Shown here: positions 1-5,006 of the stretch, in pieces
How the letters are laid out: each line of letters opens with the position of its first letter
Numbering within the stretch: position 1 is the first letter of the stretch
Source: an uncultured Porphyromonas sp.
GTDB taxonomy: Bacteria > Bacteroidota > Bacteroidia > Bacteroidales > Porphyromonadaceae
Direction: 5' to 3'
Assembly (NCBI GenBank): GCA_945965245.1
Contig: CAMFNC010000143.1
Span: 1-5,006 of the forward strand
DNA: 5,006 nt
Program-made: the position numbers and the translations under genes
Notes under the pieces: generated by a model
Seen by the model: only the letters and a program-made list of their open reading frames with translations
Told to the model about the DNA's origin: nothing
Databases searched by the model: none

Positions 1-457
1 GGAATACAAATCCTTGGCTCAATGTCTGCGCATTGGTCATGTGGAAAAGGTCTTTGCCCAGCACATTGACAATGGTGGGGGCTTTCATGCGCGAAGTTCG
101 GGTTCGGTTGGCTGTTACCACCACATTGTCCAACATGATTTGTTCGGGTTGGAGGTTGAAGTTTACTTCATGATTTTTGTTTCGCTCTATTTTCACCTCT
201 ATGGATTGGCGTTTATAACCGATGGCCGAAGCGATTAATGTAAATTTGCCCACGGGCATATTTTTGAGGAAGAAGTGGCCGGTAGCATCGGTGCCGGTGC
301 CTATCTGTGTGCCATGAACCATGATGTTGGCATAGCTGATATGTTCGCCTGTTTTTGCATCGACCACATGACCCAAAACATGGGCATCGGTTTGCTGAGC
401 CATAGTGGTCCATACGGTAGCAAAAAAGAATAGAATAAATATTAGATTACGTTTCAT
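1..457 (-). CDS. TonB-dependent outer-membrane receptor, N-terminal part (runs off left edge)
   Basis: Reading leftward from the ATG at 455-457, an open frame of 152 codons continues without a stop to the window edge, so only the N-terminus is present. Residues 1-20 form a signal peptide (MKRN, a run of I/L/F residues, cleavage likely after TTMA before QQ). Residues about 25-105 match a carboxypeptidase-regulatory-like beta-sandwich domain (GHVVDAKTGEHISYANI, then GTDATGHFFLKNMPVGKFTL). Residues 110-117 (DNVVVTAN) are a TonB-box-like segment, and residues 118-152 begin the plug (APTIVNVLGKDLF). The family imports scarce ligands such as siderophores, heme, cobalamin, metals or glycans across the outer membrane using TonB energy. 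No SusD-type partner is visible, and the histidine-rich membrane protein just upstream suggests a metal or heme ligand, which is inference. The start has an A/T-rich leader and no Shine-Dalgarno, as usual in Bacteroidota. Confidence 0.9.
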   Translation of the reverse strand, partial: MKRNLIFILFFFATVWTTMAQQTDAHVLGHVVDAKTGEHISYANIMVHGTQIGTGTDATGHFFLKNMPVGKFTLIASAIGYKRQSIEVKIERNKNHEVNFNLQPEQIMLDNVVVTANRTRTSRMKAPTIVNVLGKDLFHMTNAQTLSQGFVF

Positions 458-527
458 TGGTTTATTCTGTTGTAATTAAAAAATGTGAATAATGGGTATC
501 ATCGGGATAGAAAATACCTAAATATGT

Positions 528-588
528 CGTGCGTCCTTGTCGATAAAGACGTACGGGATAGCTGTCTGTCACAAGTATGTGCAGACGG
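528..588 (-). promoter_or_regulatory. two adjacent hairpins in the spacer upstream of the TonB receptor gene
   Basis: The 139-base gap between the small membrane-protein gene and the receptor gene holds two inverted repeats back to back. One pairs 564-568 with 582-586 and 570-572 with 579-581, with one bulged base and a 6-base loop. The other pairs 528-538 with 545-555 around a 6-base loop; as minus-strand RNA it has one mismatch and one G-U pair in 11. Neither is followed by a U run, so they do not look like terminators. They could be an RNA stabiliser, a processing site that separates the expression levels of the two genes, or a protein-binding leader. No TAnnTTTG element is seen in the gap, which favours co-transcription with the upstream gene. 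The pairing is seen; the function is inference. Confidence 0.4.
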
Positions 589-596
589 GGAATACG

Positions 597-971
597 TTAT
601 AAAACAGAAAAAACCGGAGGAGCCCGAAGGAGAAAAAGCAGAGGAACGGTGGCTTTGCACCGGAGGATGGCTCTGCCTGCCATGATGATGCCCAACAGCC
701 CCAAAAAGATGAATAGAGGAGTTGCCGCATAAGTATCCAAAGCCTGCAAGTGCGTCAGTAAGTCAATGGTCTTGAACGCATCGGCAGAGTGATTGTGATT
801 TTGGGCGTCGGGATTGAAAATGTTGTAGGGGTGCGAGTGAGAGATGAGTACCCCGTTTACTATATGATGGTGAACAAACAGCGTGATGCCGGCATAATAG
901 GCACAAAAAATTACCATCACCAAATAGTGAAGGGTGCGCAGAAAACCTTGTTTACGACTCCGTTTGTTCAT
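597..971 (-). CDS. small histidine-rich membrane protein preceding TonB receptor, function unknown
   Basis: This 124-residue protein starts at the ATG at 969-971. It has a basic N-terminus (MNKRSRKQ), a first hydrophobic helix at about residues 14-33, a histidine-rich segment at about 34-75, and a second hydrophobic helix at about 82-99 followed by a short hydrophobic C-terminal tail. The histidines cluster as HHH (34-36), HSHPY (45-49) and HNH (59-61), with H74 after them. If the basic N-terminus is cytoplasmic, the cluster lies in the periplasm, where it could bind a metal ion. It is not a family I can name with certainty. Its same-strand position 139 bases ahead of a TonB-dependent receptor suggests that the two act together in uptake or sensing of a metal or heme, but this rests on composition and context only. 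A TAnnTTTG-type promoter lies just upstream. Confidence 0.75.
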   Translation of the reverse strand: MNKRSRKQGFLRTLHYLVMVIFCAYYAGITLFVHHHIVNGVLISHSHPYNIFNPDAQNHNHSADAFKTIDLLTHLQALDTYAATPLFIFLGLLGIIMAGRAILRCKATVPLLFLLRAPPVFSVL

Positions 972-991
972 TTTTTATCAAATTTCGGCTA

Positions 992-999
992 CAAAGATA
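992..999 (-). promoter_or_regulatory. candidate Bacteroidota -7 element for the histidine-rich protein/TonB receptor operon
   Basis: On the minus strand the octamer reads TATCTTTG, an exact match to the Bacteroidota housekeeping sigma -7 consensus TAnnTTTG. Transcription would start near 985 and give a leader of only about 15 bases before the ATG at 971. No clear TTG is seen at the expected -33 position, so the call rests on the -7 element and its placement. Confidence 0.5.
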
Positions 1000-1169
1000 A
1001 TGTTTTATGCCATTTGATGGGAGAAAATAAAAAAAAAACAGATGTATTTTCTTTTTGCATTCCGGTCTGTCAAAGGAAGATGAGCAGATGCAAAAGGATG
1101 GCAATGACTTGTGAGAAATATCGGTAAGTTAAACTTTAGTGTGTTTTATCTATCATAAATACAACCCAA

Positions 1170-1177
1170 TACTTTTG
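1170..1177 (+). promoter_or_regulatory. candidate Bacteroidota -7 element for the outer-membrane barrel gene
   Basis: The octamer TACTTTTG matches TAnnTTTG and lies 78 bases before the ATG at 1256, which would give a leader of about 70 bases. A good TTG at the -33 position is not seen. The predicted leader contains the 8-base palindrome CCGGCCGG at 1187-1194, just after the expected start site. The rest of the 972-1255 intergenic region is A/T-rich, with a run of ten A's at 1029-1038, and shows no other gene. Confidence 0.4.
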
Positions 1178-1255
1178 ATGATATGACCGGCCGGATGCCG
1201 AAATAGTCAAAAAAATGGTTTGTGTGGATAATGATAATTAGATGAAATTTAATTT

Positions 1256-4030
1256 ATGATTAGTAAATCACTTAACAGAAAAATTGGCACTTTGCTGTTT
1301 GTTTTATTATTCCCTCTATCTGTAATGGCACAGGTAAGTGTGTCAGGAACCGTGTTGGATGATCACAATCAACCGTTGGAATTGGCCTCTGCTCGCCTTT
1401 TGAATGCGCAGGGCAAAATGATTAAGGGGGCTGCCACCGACAAAACCGGACGCTTCGTGCTCTCCGGTATTTCTTCCGGCAGTTATACTTTACAGATTTC
1501 CTACGTGGGTATGGAGGAGTATAAAAAGCCCTTGCAAGTAAAAAACGCCAATATCTCTGTGGGAAGCATCGGACTAAGCTCCGGTGGAGGCAAACAGTTG
1601 GAAGGCGTGGTGGTGACCGGTAAAGTTGCCGATGTGGTGGTGAAAAACGATACATTGGAGTTTAACCCCGGAAGTTATAATCTGCAAACCGGTGCCTCTT
1701 TGGAAGAGTTAATCAAGAAACTCCCCGGTGCCGAGGTGGATGAGCAGGGTAATATTACCATCAATGGTAAATCCATATCCAAAATCATGGTGGATGGCAA
1801 GCCGTTCTTTAGCAACGATCCCAAGGTGGCCAGCAAAAACCTGCCGGCCGATATGGTACAGCGTTTGCAGGTGCTGGACAAGCAAACCGATATGGCTCGT
1901 ATGAGCGGATTCGATGATGGTGAAGAAGAAACTGTAATTAACTTGAAAATAAAGCCTGAAAAAAAGAAAGGTTTCTTTGGATCGGCATACGTGGGAGCGG
2001 GTACCGATAAACGGTGGGAAGCCAATGCCTCCATTAATCGCTTCAGCGGTGATAGCCAATGGACATTGTTGGTGGGCGGTAATAATACCAATAATATGGG
2101 CTTCTCGGATATCGGTGTGGAGTCGCAAACGGGTATGCCTCGCGGATTTGGTCGCTTTGGCAATCAAGGTGTGACCACTAGTAGCACCATTGGCACGAAT
2201 ATGGCTCATGTCTTTTCGCCTAAATTTGAAATGGGCGGTAATCTGAACTATGGATTTGCCGATATGTTGGTGGAAAAGCATGTGGAGCAGCAAAACTTGC
2301 TCTCTACGGGTAGCACCACTCAAATCCAAGACACCCGCAATACGGGACGTACGCATAACGGAGGTGCCACCATGCGCATCGAATGGAAGCCGGATGATAA
2401 GACAGAATTGGTTGTTGAACCTTATCTGAATATGTCTAAGGGAAAAACAAATATGCGCGAAGAGTTTGGCACGACCAACGATGCGGATGGTTCGGTGGTG
2501 AACAAAGGTTCTTCGGAACAGACAGCCGACACCAAATATCTGGATGCTTCGGTTAATGCGGATTTCTCACGTCGATTGGGCGATAATGGCAGGACGCTCT
2601 CTTTGTCTATGCGTGCCAATGTGAGCAATAATGCTTCCGATGGTATTTATCATTCTTATCTGGTAAAAGGAGATGGAGTAGAGCTGCAAAATACCAATCA
2701 GATGCTCAATAATTTGAGTCGTAGTTGGGGTATGCGCACACGCCTTTCTTGGGTAGAGCCTCTGGGTAAGAATTATTTCATGCAAGGTCTGTATCAGATT
2801 CGATATAGCGACCGCAATAGTTTGCGCGATGCTTTCGGAGTGAATGCCACAGGTAAGTATGAAGTACCTTTGATGGAATACAGCCGAAACTTTAGCAATT
2901 CTATGCTGACGCATACTTTCGGATTGAATATCAAGAAGAAAGGCTCAAATTACGATCTCACGGCCGGTATTAATCTTGACCCCAACACCACACGGAGTTT
3001 TAGCGAGGTGGGAGGAGTAAAAACAGATCCTATTAAATTAAATCGACTGAATTATTCGCCTTCTATTCGCTTTAATTATATTCCAAACAAAAACACTTCG
3101 TTTGCGTTACGCTATCGCGGTAATACCAATCAACCTTCGGTACAGCAGATGATGCCCGTGCCCGATATAACCAACCCGCTGATTGAGTATGTGGGTAACC
3201 CGTCACTTCGTCCGAGTTATGAAAATACCGTCAGGATGCATTTCCGGACGTATGATCCGAAAAGTAAATCCTCATTGGCTCTCTTTGCCGGTGGTAATTA
3301 TACGATAGATGATATCGTGTCCGGTAGTGTATATGATGTGACAACGGGCAAGCGAACCGTGGAGTATAAAAATGTATCGGGCAATTGGCGAGCCATGATT
3401 GGCGGTTTTGCCACCATGCCCATTGGTAAAAGTGATTTCTCGGTACGCTTGAATACCTTCAATATGATGAACCGCAATATCGGCTATGTGAATGGCGAAG
3501 AGAATAGTGCACGCACGTTGATGCTAAATGACAATCTAACCCTGGTTTATCGCAACAATTGGTTGGATACGGAGGTGAGCGGCGGTATGCGCTTTATGAA
3601 AGTGGATAACAGTCTGCAAATCAAAAATCAAGTCAAGAATAGCTTCGATTACAATTTCGGACACCGTACCACAGTCAAGTTGCCATATAATTTCGACTTG
3701 GAATATGATTTGACCTATAAGACCAATAGTGGTTATTCCGATAATTATTCGGTAAAAGAATGGATTTTAAATGGAGGGCTTTCTTACAGTTTCTTGAAAG
3801 ATCGCAGTATGACCATTCGTCTGAAAGGCTACGATATCCTCAATCAGCAAAGCAATATCACACGTAGCAATACGGCTTTGGCTATACGTACCGAAGGTAC
3901 CAATACATTGGGTAGTTATGTGATGTTGCATCTGATCTATCGCTTTAATATCTTCTCTTCGGGAGGAACGCGCAGCGATATGAATTCCGGAAATAGACGT
4001 GGCTTTGGTGGAGGATTCAGACCTCATTGA
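1256..4030 (+). CDS. TonB-dependent-receptor-like outer-membrane beta-barrel family protein
   Basis: This complete protein has 924 residues. Residues 1-25 form a signal peptide (basic start, hydrophobic core LLFVLLFPLSV, cleavage after VMA before Q26). Residues about 28-108 are a carboxypeptidase-regulatory-like domain (VSGTVLDDHNQPLELASARL, TDKTGRFVLSGI, YVGMEEY). A TonB-box/plug-like region follows at about 113-235, with KQLEGVVVTGK, LEELIKKLPGAEVDEQGNI, VDGKPFF, LPADMV and VLDKQTD. From about 240 to 905 there are alternating aromatic/polar strands typical of a large outer-membrane barrel (the OMP_b-brl_3-like family), the last strand ending LHLIYRFNIF. A Gly/Arg/Asn-rich tail (SSGGTRSD to GGGFRPH) closes the protein. 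The family belongs to the TonB receptor superfamily but normally has no SusD lipoprotein partner, and its ligands are mostly unknown. No SusD-like gene is present here. It appears monocistronic, bounded by its own promoter candidate and a terminator 43 bases after the stop codon. Confidence 0.93.
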   Translation: MISKSLNRKIGTLLFVLLFPLSVMAQVSVSGTVLDDHNQPLELASARLLNAQGKMIKGAATDKTGRFVLSGISSGSYTLQISYVGMEEYKKPLQVKNANISVGSIGLSSGGGKQLEGVVVTGKVADVVVKNDTLEFNPGSYNLQTGASLEELIKKLPGAEVDEQGNITINGKSISKIMVDGKPFFSNDPKVASKNLPADMVQRLQVLDKQTDMARMSGFDDGEEETVINLKIKPEKKKGFFGSAYVGAGTDKRWEANASINRFSGDSQWTLLVGGNNTNNMGFSDIGVESQTGMPRGFGRFGNQGVTTSSTIGTNMAHVFSPKFEMGGNLNYGFADMLVEKHVEQQNLLSTGSTTQIQDTRNTGRTHNGGATMRIEWKPDDKTELVVEPYLNMSKGKTNMREEFGTTNDADGSVVNKGSSEQTADTKYLDASVNADFSRRLGDNGRTLSLSMRANVSNNASDGIYHSYLVKGDGVELQNTNQMLNNLSRSWGMRTRLSWVEPLGKNYFMQGLYQIRYSDRNSLRDAFGVNATGKYEVPLMEYSRNFSNSMLTHTFGLNIKKKGSNYDLTAGINLDPNTTRSFSEVGGVKTDPIKLNRLNYSPSIRFNYIPNKNTSFALRYRGNTNQPSVQQMMPVPDITNPLIEYVGNPSLRPSYENTVRMHFRTYDPKSKSSLALFAGGNYTIDDIVSGSVYDVTTGKRTVEYKNVSGNWRAMIGGFATMPIGKSDFSVRLNTFNMMNRNIGYVNGEENSARTLMLNDNLTLVYRNNWLDTEVSGGMRFMKVDNSLQIKNQVKNSFDYNFGHRTTVKLPYNFDLEYDLTYKTNSGYSDNYSVKEWILNGGLSYSFLKDRSMTIRLKGYDILNQQSNITRSNTALAIRTEGTNTLGSYVMLHLIYRFNIFSSGGTRSDMNSGNRRGFGGGFRPH

Positions 4031-4072
4031 TATTCTTTTTTATCGGACAGCAATGTAAAAAAATATAGTCAT

Positions 4073-4114
4073 AATCTCTGGGGAAGTGTTATTATCTTCT
4101 TCGGAGATTTTTTA
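4073..4114 (+). terminator. intrinsic terminator of the outer-membrane barrel gene
   Basis: Positions 4073-4086 pair with 4096-4109 to make a continuous 14-base stem, including three G-U pairs, around a 9-base loop. A run of Ts (4108-4113) follows. It lies 43 bases after the stop codon at 4030. On the opposite strand the G-U pairs become A-C mismatches, so it should work mainly for the plus strand. Confidence 0.8.
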
Positions 4115-4139
4115 TTCCCGATACAAAGGGGTGAATTGT

Positions 4140-4358
4140 TTAGGAGTGCAGTGTCGCCAAGCGTTTCAGGGTTCGGTGCCCCAGATACCAACTCATCAAG
4201 CCGCGAACTGCCAAGTATGCCAGAAATGCCACCCATAGGAGGGTTAGCCGCTCGCCTGCGGAAACGAAACGACTACCGAAACCCAAGAAAATGCCGAAGA
4301 AAACCGCCATGCCATTCATCATGGTAAGGCGCAGGGCTGCGCTGTTGGTAACTCTCAC
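4140..4358 (-). CDS. small two-helix membrane protein, function unknown
   Basis: The frame gives 72 residues from the GTG at 4358, or 60 residues from the ATG at 4322 (MMNGMAVFFG). Two hydrophobic segments are visible: GMAVFFGIFLGFG, and LTLLWVAFLAYLAVRGLMSWYL. Between them is a short polar turn (SRFVSAGERL), and the tail is basic (GHRTLKRLATLHS), consistent with an inner-membrane hairpin. I do not recognise the family. The start is uncertain: the GTG directly follows a run of eight Ts with no ribosome-binding signal, while the ATG sits six bases after a perfect inverted repeat (4329-4342). The longer start adds plausible codons (AALRLT). An in-frame stop at 4380-4382 rules out further extension. 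A candidate small RNA/leader with its own promoter lies upstream on the same strand, so this gene may be the read-through target of that promoter. Confidence 0.6.
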   Translation of the reverse strand: MRVTNSAALRLTMMNGMAVFFGIFLGFGSRFVSAGERLTLLWVAFLAYLAVRGLMSWYLGHRTLKRLATLHS

Positions 4359-4381
4359 AAAAAAAACGTCACCGCGTTTTT
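4359..4381. other. weak A/T-rich inverted repeat between small membrane gene and structured RNA region
   Basis: Positions 4362-4368 (AAAAACG) pair with 4375-4381 (CGTTTTT) around a 6-base loop, and a run of T extends past the stem on the minus strand. Only two G-C pairs hold it. It could be a poor terminator for minus-strand transcription arriving from the upstream RNA, but that transcription would also have to enter the membrane-protein gene, so its role is unclear. Confidence 0.25.
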
Positions 4382-4386
4382 ACCCC

Positions 4387-4439
4387 TCCCCTATTACTTG
4401 CGCAAAAGGTCGAAAAAATAGTATTCGGAAGATTGGGGA
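4387..4439 (-). other. long-range paired element downstream of the small-RNA terminator
   Basis: On the minus strand CTCCC (4439-4435) can pair with GGGAG (4391-4387 region), and CTATT (4421-4417) with AATAG (4395-4391), nested with an asymmetric internal loop; the single base at 4391 can be used by only one of the two helices. The loop contains the palindrome TTGCGCAA. No protein-like reading frame is convincing here, so this block is better viewed as leader or RNA structure. The pairing is seen; the role is unknown. Confidence 0.3.
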
Positions 4440-4479
4440 GATTTGTAGTTTCTTTGTTAGAAAATGAGTATGGGTATCT

Positions 4480-4518
4480 AAAACAAAAATTGGTTGTCTC
4501 CCGACAACCAATCTTTTT
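4480..4518. terminator. strong bidirectional intrinsic terminator
   Basis: A perfect 10-base stem (ATTGGTTGTC at 4489-4498 against GACAACCAAT at 4503-4512) encloses a 4-base loop. On the plus strand it is followed by CTTTTT. On the minus strand it is followed by TTTTG and another T run, and there the stem can extend by four more pairs. No plus-strand gene ends nearby, since the barrel gene already has its own terminator, so the minus-strand direction, 3' of the promoter at 4555-4583, is the likelier use. Confidence 0.85.
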
Positions 4519-4548
4519 CGTTAACCTTAAATCTAATACCATGAAAAA
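4484..4548 (-). ncRNA. candidate small RNA (or attenuated leader), about 65 nt
   Basis: The predicted transcript begins about seven bases after the TATATTTG element and ends at the strong hairpin and T run, giving roughly 65 bases. Its unpaired 5' part includes GGTATTAGATTTAAGG, followed by the 3' hairpin. No ribosome-binding signal is seen, and the only open frame reads straight through the terminator stem. Two explanations fit: a free-standing small RNA defined by its own promoter and terminator, or an attenuator leader for the small membrane-protein gene whose start lies 125-160 bases further on. If transcription reads through, 4536-4542 can pair with 4470-4477 (one bulge) to enclose the hairpin, which favours a structured longer leader. 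Promoter and terminator are seen; the RNA itself is inferred. I have not matched it to a named RNA family. Confidence 0.55.
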
Positions 4549-4554
4549 CACATT

Positions 4555-4583
4555 GCAAATATAACTATATTTATGTTATACAA
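4555..4583 (-). promoter_or_regulatory. Bacteroidota-type promoter with internal dyad, minus strand
   Basis: On the minus strand TTG (4583-4581) and TATATTTG (4562-4555) are separated by 18 bases, a good fit to the TTG/TAnnTTTG promoter of this phylum, and the best promoter in the window. An inverted repeat, TATAAC (4560-4565) and GTTATA (4575-4580) around nine A/T bases, fills the space between the two boxes and overlaps the -7 box, as an operator would. Start of transcription is expected near 4548. Confidence 0.65.
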
Positions 4584-4611
4584 CACACTTTCAGAGAGAA
4601 AAACACACTTT
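4582..4611. repeat. 10-base direct repeat, 20-base period, upstream of the minus-strand promoter
   Basis: AACACACTTT occurs at 4582-4591 and again at 4602-4611, exactly 20 bases apart, or about two helical turns. The first copy overlaps the -33 box of the minus-strand promoter. Same-face spacing next to a promoter is what a regulator-binding pair would show, though two copies in A/T-rich DNA can arise by chance. Confidence 0.35.
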
Positions 4612-4620
4612 TTTTGTGAA

Positions 4621-4773
4621 TTAGTTATCAACAGCGCACAAAAAGCGCATTTTGGAGGTATTTTCTTCTTCCGATTCACCCAAAATCAAGTTTTGAACGC
4701 CATTGGGTGCATTAAGTCCCTTTTCGATGCCTTTGGTGCCTTTTTCGATGAAGTAGCAGTTGTATGTTTGCAT
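4621..4773 (-). CDS. doubtful 50-residue ORF, function unknown
   Basis: From the ATG at 4773 an open frame gives 50 residues beginning MQTYNCYFIEKGTKGIEKG and ending FLCAVDN. The codons are plausible and there is a short EKG/KGTKG repeat, matching a near-repeat in the DNA (4719-4729 and 4739-4750). There are no membrane segments and no motif I recognise. No ribosome-binding signal or promoter is evident upstream on this strand, and a plus-strand promoter candidate overlaps its start. It may be a real small protein or simply open sequence in a noncoding leader region. A competing plus-strand frame across the same bases (4573-4803) is no more convincing. Confidence 0.22.
   Translation of the reverse strand: MQTYNCYFIEKGTKGIEKGLNAPNGVQNLILGESEEENTSKMRFLCAVDN
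4763..4770 (+). promoter_or_regulatory. candidate Bacteroidota -7 element for the amidase gene
   Basis: TATGTTTG matches TAnnTTTG. Transcription would begin near 4777, giving an approximately 80-base leader before the amidase start at 4858. The expected -33 position has only a T run and no TTG, so support is partial. Confidence 0.4.
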
Positions 4774-4788
4774 CGTCAAGTACGAGAC

Positions 4789-4832
4789 GTGCGGTTTTTA
4801 TGAGATCTGCCCCGCACAAATCCATCGGCAGG
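4789..4832 (+). promoter_or_regulatory. possible H-type pseudoknot in the amidase mRNA leader
   Basis: GTGCGG (4789-4794) pairs with CCGCAC (4812-4817), while TCTGCC (4806-4811) pairs with GGCAGG (4827-4832, last pair G-U). The two helices interlock, with no bases between the second 5' arm and the first 3' arm, which is the arrangement of a coaxially stacked H-type pseudoknot with loops of about 11 and 9 bases. The structure would end 25 bases before the start codon and so could gate translation. If not formed together, the two hairpins would be alternatives. Pairing is seen; a regulatory role is inferred, and no known riboswitch class was recognised. Confidence 0.35.
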
Positions 4833-4857
4833 TCGGCAATATTTATAAGTATATATT

Positions 4858-5006
4858 ATGATGAAAAACTCTAAGCAACTTGCCGAGGTGCGCTATATAG
4901 TGGTGCACTGCTCGGCCACTCGTGAAAATCAATCTTACAGCCCCGACAACATGCTGCGCGATCATCTGCTGCGCGGTTTCAGAACCTGGGGGTATCACTA
5001 TTATGT
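4858..5006 (+). CDS. N-acetylmuramoyl-L-alanine amidase (T7-lysozyme-like), N-terminal part
   Basis: The frame opens at the first of two adjacent ATGs (4858 and 4861) and stays open to the right edge, giving 49 residues. Residues 13-21 (YIVVHCSAT) and 39-48 (RGFRTWGYHY) match the Amidase_2/T7 lysozyme family, zinc enzymes that cut the bond between N-acetylmuramic acid and L-alanine in peptidoglycan. H17 corresponds to the first zinc ligand, and Y46 to the conserved active-site tyrosine of T7 lysozyme. The remaining ligands (a later His and Cys) lie beyond the window, so completeness cannot be judged. No signal peptide is seen, so export would need a holin, a secretion system or lysis. In Bacteroides such short amidases are common chromosomal genes near HU-like DNA-binding proteins; none is visible here. 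The 80-base leader may carry a pseudoknot. Confidence 0.9.
   Translation, partial: MMKNSKQLAEVRYIVVHCSATRENQSYSPDNMLRDHLLRGFRTWGYHYY

Noticed and set aside
789..1127. 112-codon plus-strand frame
   Set aside because: It is antisense to the histidine-rich membrane protein and runs into the intergenic promoter region; its composition is unlike a protein.
1675..2356. Two long minus-strand open frames (162 and 215 codons) inside the barrel gene
   Set aside because: They lie wholly antisense to a strongly supported protein; their sequences look like reverse-frame readings with no domain or start signal.
4369..4551. 60-codon minus-strand frame (starting GTG, containing MVLDLRLTKK)
   Set aside because: It reads through a perfect terminator hairpin and T run; the sequence is better explained as a structured RNA than as protein.
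4541..4564. Seven-codon plus-strand ORF MKNTLQI after the terminator hairpin, resembling a leader peptide
   Set aside because: It overlaps the minus-strand -7 box and has no plus-strand promoter or downstream gene to attenuate within reach; the minus-strand reading explains these bases better.
4573..4803. 76-codon plus-strand frame ahead of the amidase
   Set aside because: It covers the amidase promoter candidate, ends inside the putative leader, and shows no motif or membrane pattern of a known amidase-linked small protein.
1..5006. CRISPR array, tRNA, rRNA, insertion sequence or integration site
   Set aside because: No regularly spaced repeats, cloverleaf, transposase frame or flanking terminal inverted repeats were seen.

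Overview
The window reads as chromosomal DNA from a member of the Bacteroidales, probably Bacteroides or a close relative. The evidence is the content (a TonB-dependent receptor with an N-terminal carboxypeptidase-regulatory-like domain, a SusD-less outer-membrane beta-barrel protein, and a T7-lysozyme-like amidase of the kind common in Bacteroides), A/T-rich start regions without Shine-Dalgarno sequences, and several matches to the Bacteroidota -7 promoter element TAnnTTTG. The species cannot be named from the sequence alone.

Left part (1-971, minus strand): a small two-helix membrane protein with a histidine-rich segment (597-971) lies upstream of a TonB-dependent receptor whose first 152 residues are present (1-457, running off the left edge). 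They probably form one transcript from a promoter near 992-999. The 139-base spacer holds two hairpins. The histidine clusters suggest metal or heme handling, but the substrate is not shown.

Middle (972-4114): a divergent 284-base intergenic region carries candidate promoters for both directions. It is followed by a complete 924-residue outer-membrane beta-barrel protein (1256-4030) that ends at a good intrinsic terminator (4073-4114).

Right part (4115-5006): a small orphan two-helix membrane protein (minus strand, 4140-4358) is followed by about 500 bases with little convincing coding sequence but much structure. On the minus strand there is a well-formed Bacteroidota promoter (4555-4583, with an AT-rich dyad inside it), a stretch of about 65 bases, and a near-perfect bidirectional terminator hairpin (4489-4512). 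Together these look like a free-standing small RNA, or a leader/attenuator of the small membrane-protein gene. A further paired structure lies beyond it (4387-4439). A doubtful 50-residue minus-strand ORF (4621-4773) comes next. Then comes a candidate plus-strand promoter and a leader able to form an H-type pseudoknot, just ahead of the start of an N-acetylmuramoyl-L-alanine amidase (4858 to the right edge). The 4360-4857 block is the least explained and most interesting part of the window.
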